Positions 37,725 through 39,861 of a DNA stretch of 39,861 bases are shown in pieces. Each line of letters opens with the position of its first letter. Positions within the stretch are counted from its first letter, which is position 1. This DNA is from Oceanobacter sp. (GTDB taxonomy: Bacteria; Pseudomonadota; Gammaproteobacteria; Pseudomonadales; Oceanobacteraceae): positions 1 to 39,861 of the forward strand of contig NVWL01000024.1 in assembly GCA_002733645.1 (NCBI GenBank), in the 5' to 3' direction. Position numbers and translations under genes: made by a program. The notes beneath the pieces were generated by a model. That model was not told where the DNA came from. It did no database searches and was given only the letters and a program-made list of their open reading frames with translations.

Positions 37725-39557
37725 ATGTCGACCAGTACGAAACAATCCCGTCTTAAAGAACTTATTGCCAAGGGTAAAGAGCAGGGTTACCTGACTCACA
37801 CTCAGGTAAACGACCATCTGCCCGATGATATTGCTAACCCAGAGCAGGTAGAAGATATCATCCGCATGATCAACGATATTGGTATTCCAGTATCTGACGT
37901 CGCGCCTGAAGGTGAATCCCTATTTACGTCTGAGACAGCGGATGATGCAGCAGCTGAAGAAGCGGCGGCGGCACTAGCCTCTGTAGAGTCAGATGTCGGT
38001 CGTACTACTGACCCAGTGCGCATGTACATGCGTGAAATGGGCACCGTAGAGCTACTAACACGCGAAGGCGAAATCGTCATCGCGAAACGCATTGAAGAAG
38101 GCATTCGCGAAGTGATGTCTGCCCTTGCGTACTTCCCTGGCGCGGTCGATCGCATCATGACCGTGTTCCAAGATGCAGAAGAAGATCCAAACCGCGTTGG
38201 CGACATCTTCAGTGGTTTTATCGACCCAACCACCGCCGAAGAAGATCTCAAGCCAGCAGCAAATGTTGCCGCCGCCGCTGCAGCCGCAAGTGCCAACAAA
38301 GATAAAGACGGCGACGACGATGATGATGATGACGAAGAAGAAAGCGGCATCGACATGGGCGAAGTGGTACGCCGCTTTACCGAAATCAACGACGCCAAGA
38401 TTGCCGCCGACAAAGCCATCGAAAAACACGGCCGTGCGAGCAAGCAAGCTGAAAAAGCCCTGCTAGAAGTTGCCGGTCTGTTTGCACCTATCAAACTAAC
38501 GCCTAAGCATTTCGAAGCTTTGGTTTCCAATGCGCGCGCCGCACTGGATGCTATTCGCACGCAAGAACGTCAAATCATGGTACTCATGACACGTAAGTGC
38601 AGCATGAGCCGTAAAGACTTCATCTCTGGCTTCCCTGGCAATGAAGTCAACAACGACTGGATTGAAGGCCTGATCGCAGCGAACAAGCCATTCTCTGAAA
38701 AGCTCGATACCTACAAGCTTGAAATCTTCCGTTGTCAGAAAAAGATCAAAGCCGTTGCCGATAAAGTTGGTCTCAGCATCCCAGAGGTTAAAGAAGTAAA
38801 CCGTCGTGTTTCTATCGGTGAAGCTCGCGCCCGCCGTGCTAAGAAAGAAATGGTGGAAGCCAACCTACGCTTGGTTATCTCGATCGCGAAAAAATACACC
38901 AACCGTGGTTTGCAGTTCCTTGATTTGATTCAGGAAGGCAACATCGGCTTGATGAAAGCGGTAGATAAATTTGAATACCGTCGCGGTTACAAATTCTCGA
39001 CCTACGCGACATGGTGGATTCGTCAGGCAATCACCCGCTCTATTGCTGACCAAGCACGTACCATTCGTATTCCGGTACACATGATAGAGACCATCAACAA
39101 ACTGAACCGTATCTCACGTCAGATGCTTCAGGAGATGGGCCGTGAAGCAACGCCAGAAGAATTGGCCGAGCGCATGGAAATGCCAGAAGATAAAATTCGC
39201 AAAGTCCTCAAGATCGCCAAAGAGCCGATCTCAATGGAAACGCCAATTGGTGACGATGAAGATTCACACTTGGGCGACTTCATTGAAGACAGCATGTCTG
39301 ACTCACCATTGGATACTGCGACCACCGACGGACTAACAGAAGCGACTCGCTCTGTATTGTCTGGCCTAACGGCTCGTGAATCCAAAGTACTGCGTATGCG
39401 CTTCGGTATCGACATGAACACCGACCACACGTTAGAAGAAGTAGGCAAACAGTTTGACGTAACACGTGAACGTATTCGTCAGATTGAAGCGAAGGCACTG
39501 CGCAAACTGCGCCACCCTACCCGCTCAGAACACCTACGCAGCTTTATCGACGAGTAA
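37725..39557 (+). CDS. rpoD: RNA polymerase primary sigma factor sigma-70
   Basis: The housekeeping sigma factor of 610 residues (E. coli 613). It starts with the region 1.1 block [20 protein letters not shown], followed by region 1.2 ([20 protein letters not shown]), a non-conserved insert with an acidic run of Asp/Glu near residues 200-210, then regions 2.3-2.4 ([18 protein letters not shown]) and 3, and region 4.2 ([20 protein letters not shown]). All key promoter-contact helices are intact. AGGG precedes the ATG. It ends the cluster and is followed by a strong terminator. Confidence 0.99.
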   Translation: MSTSTKQSRLKELIAKGKEQGYLTHTQVNDHLPDDIANPEQVEDIIRMINDIGIPVSDVAPEGESLFTSETADDAAAEEAAAALASVESDVGRTTDPVRMYMREMGTVELLTREGEIVIAKRIEEGIREVMSALAYFPGAVDRIMTVFQDAEEDPNRVGDIFSGFIDPTTAEEDLKPAANVAAAAAAASANKDKDGDDDDDDDEEESGIDMGEVVRRFTEINDAKIAADKAIEKHGRASKQAEKALLEVAGLFAPIKLTPKHFEALVSNARAALDAIRTQERQIMVLMTRKCSMSRKDFISGFPGNEVNNDWIEGLIAANKPFSEKLDTYKLEIFRCQKKIKAVADKVGLSIPEVKEVNRRVSIGEARARRAKKEMVEANLRLVISIAKKYTNRGLQFLDLIQEGNIGLMKAVDKFEYRRGYKFSTYATWWIRQAITRSIADQARTIRIPVHMIETINKLNRISRQMLQEMGREATPEELAERMEMPEDKIRKVLKIAKEPISMETPIGDDEDSHLGDFIEDSMSDSPLDTATTDGLTEATRSVLSGLTARESKVLRMRFGIDMNTDHTLEEVGKQFDVTRERIRQIEAKALRKLRHPTRSEHLRSFIDE

Positions 39558-39579
39558 AACATCACTCATCGCAGCGCTC

Positions 39580-39611
39580 AAAAATAACCCGGCCACGCCG
39601 GGTTATTTTTT
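39580..39611. terminator. Terminator after rpoD
   Basis: The 13-bp stem AAAATAACCCGGC-CAC-GCCGGGTTATTTT, with a T run on the plus side and A residues on the minus side, starts 24 bases after the rpoD stop. It can act in both directions. Confidence 0.93.
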
Positions 39612-39861
39612 GACCAAAATCTTTTAAAATCAAAGCAGTGGAACTCATCGCAATAGCTGCTTATAATGCAAACCTGCTAACGGAAGGCTGCTTCAACAAA
39701 GCCCACCCGAATGCAAAATTAACCTGTAACACCGCCAAAGCGTAGCGATTGAAATAAAGAAAGAGTGTAGTTTTTCTTACACGACTGAAGTATTTTGAGT
39801 TACAACGACGCCAAAGCGATGCAGGTGCAGTGTTTATTTACAAGCTCTGCAAGTGCTGGCA
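39612..39861. other. Non-coding stretch at the window edge
   Basis: No ORF, tRNA or terminator is recognisable in the last 250 bases. The motif CGCCAAAGCG occurs twice (about 39734-39743 and 39809-39818) in otherwise unlike context, perhaps marking a degenerate intergenic repeat. The region may be a leader of a gene beyond the window. Confidence 0.35.

Noticed and set aside
38055-38560. Long open frames on the minus strand within rpoD
   Set aside because: They mirror the low-complexity acidic and alanine-rich coding sequence of sigma-70 and have no start signals.
39612-39861. tRNA gene downstream of rpoD
   Set aside because: No cloverleaf, T-loop GTTC or paired acceptor ends can be built from the sequence.

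Overview
The window looks like chromosome from a free-living marine gammaproteobacterium of the Oceanospirillales/Pseudomonadales type. This placement is an inference from gene content and order; there is no rRNA in the window to confirm it. Almost every gene is a recognisable housekeeping gene. From djlA to rpoD the order (djlA, murU, amgK, lptD, surA, pdxA, rsmA, apaG, apaH, glpE, prkA, yeaH, ycgB, [insert], cca, folK, folB, tsaD, rpsU, yqeY, dnaG, rpoD) follows the block I recall from Pseudomonas. Two departures stand out: four genes (flgT, flgP, an EamA transporter and a TraF-like protein) sit between ycgB and cca, and no plsY lies between tsaD and folB.

Layout. 1-6.7 kb: fabB followed by a 1635-residue single-chain biotin-dependent carboxylase with the unusual order alpha-CT, linker, beta-CT, biotin carboxylase, biotinyl domain. 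6.7-10.1 kb: uvrB (minus) diverging from an aspartate-type aminotransferase that starts at TTG. 10.1-11.4 kb: an accessory island made of three copies of a GC-rich, hairpin-forming repeat, two of them full length and inverted, around the C-terminal remnant of a lipoprotein gene. 11.4-14.0 kb (minus): amgK-murU-djlA, coupled by 4-base overlaps, with peptidoglycan-recycling enzymes. 14.1-21.3 kb: the tightly packed operon lptD-surA-pdxA-rsmA-apaG-apaH-glpE, whose first two genes serve outer-membrane assembly. 21.3-26.5 kb: the stress operon prkA-yeaH-ycgB behind a 378-base leader with three 12-bp-spaced TTAACT repeats.

26.6-29.7 kb (minus): a flgP-flgT flagellar H-ring pair with a FliA-like promoter, then an EamA transporter whose leader has the parts of a ribosome-stalling attenuator: a 39-codon ORF very rich in Ile/Val, a terminator, and a duplicated decamer able to form a competing antiterminator. 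29.8-31.4 kb: a TraF-like exported protein. 31.5-34.6 kb: cca converging on, and overlapping, tsaD-folB-folK. 34.7-39.6 kb: the macromolecular-synthesis cluster rpsU-yqeY-dnaG-rpoD, with a 14-bp hairpin between yqeY and dnaG.

The features I consider most unusual are the fused carboxylase, the attenuator-like leader of the EamA gene, the inverted repeat island, and the abrupt change of base and codon use in the 3' third of dnaG.
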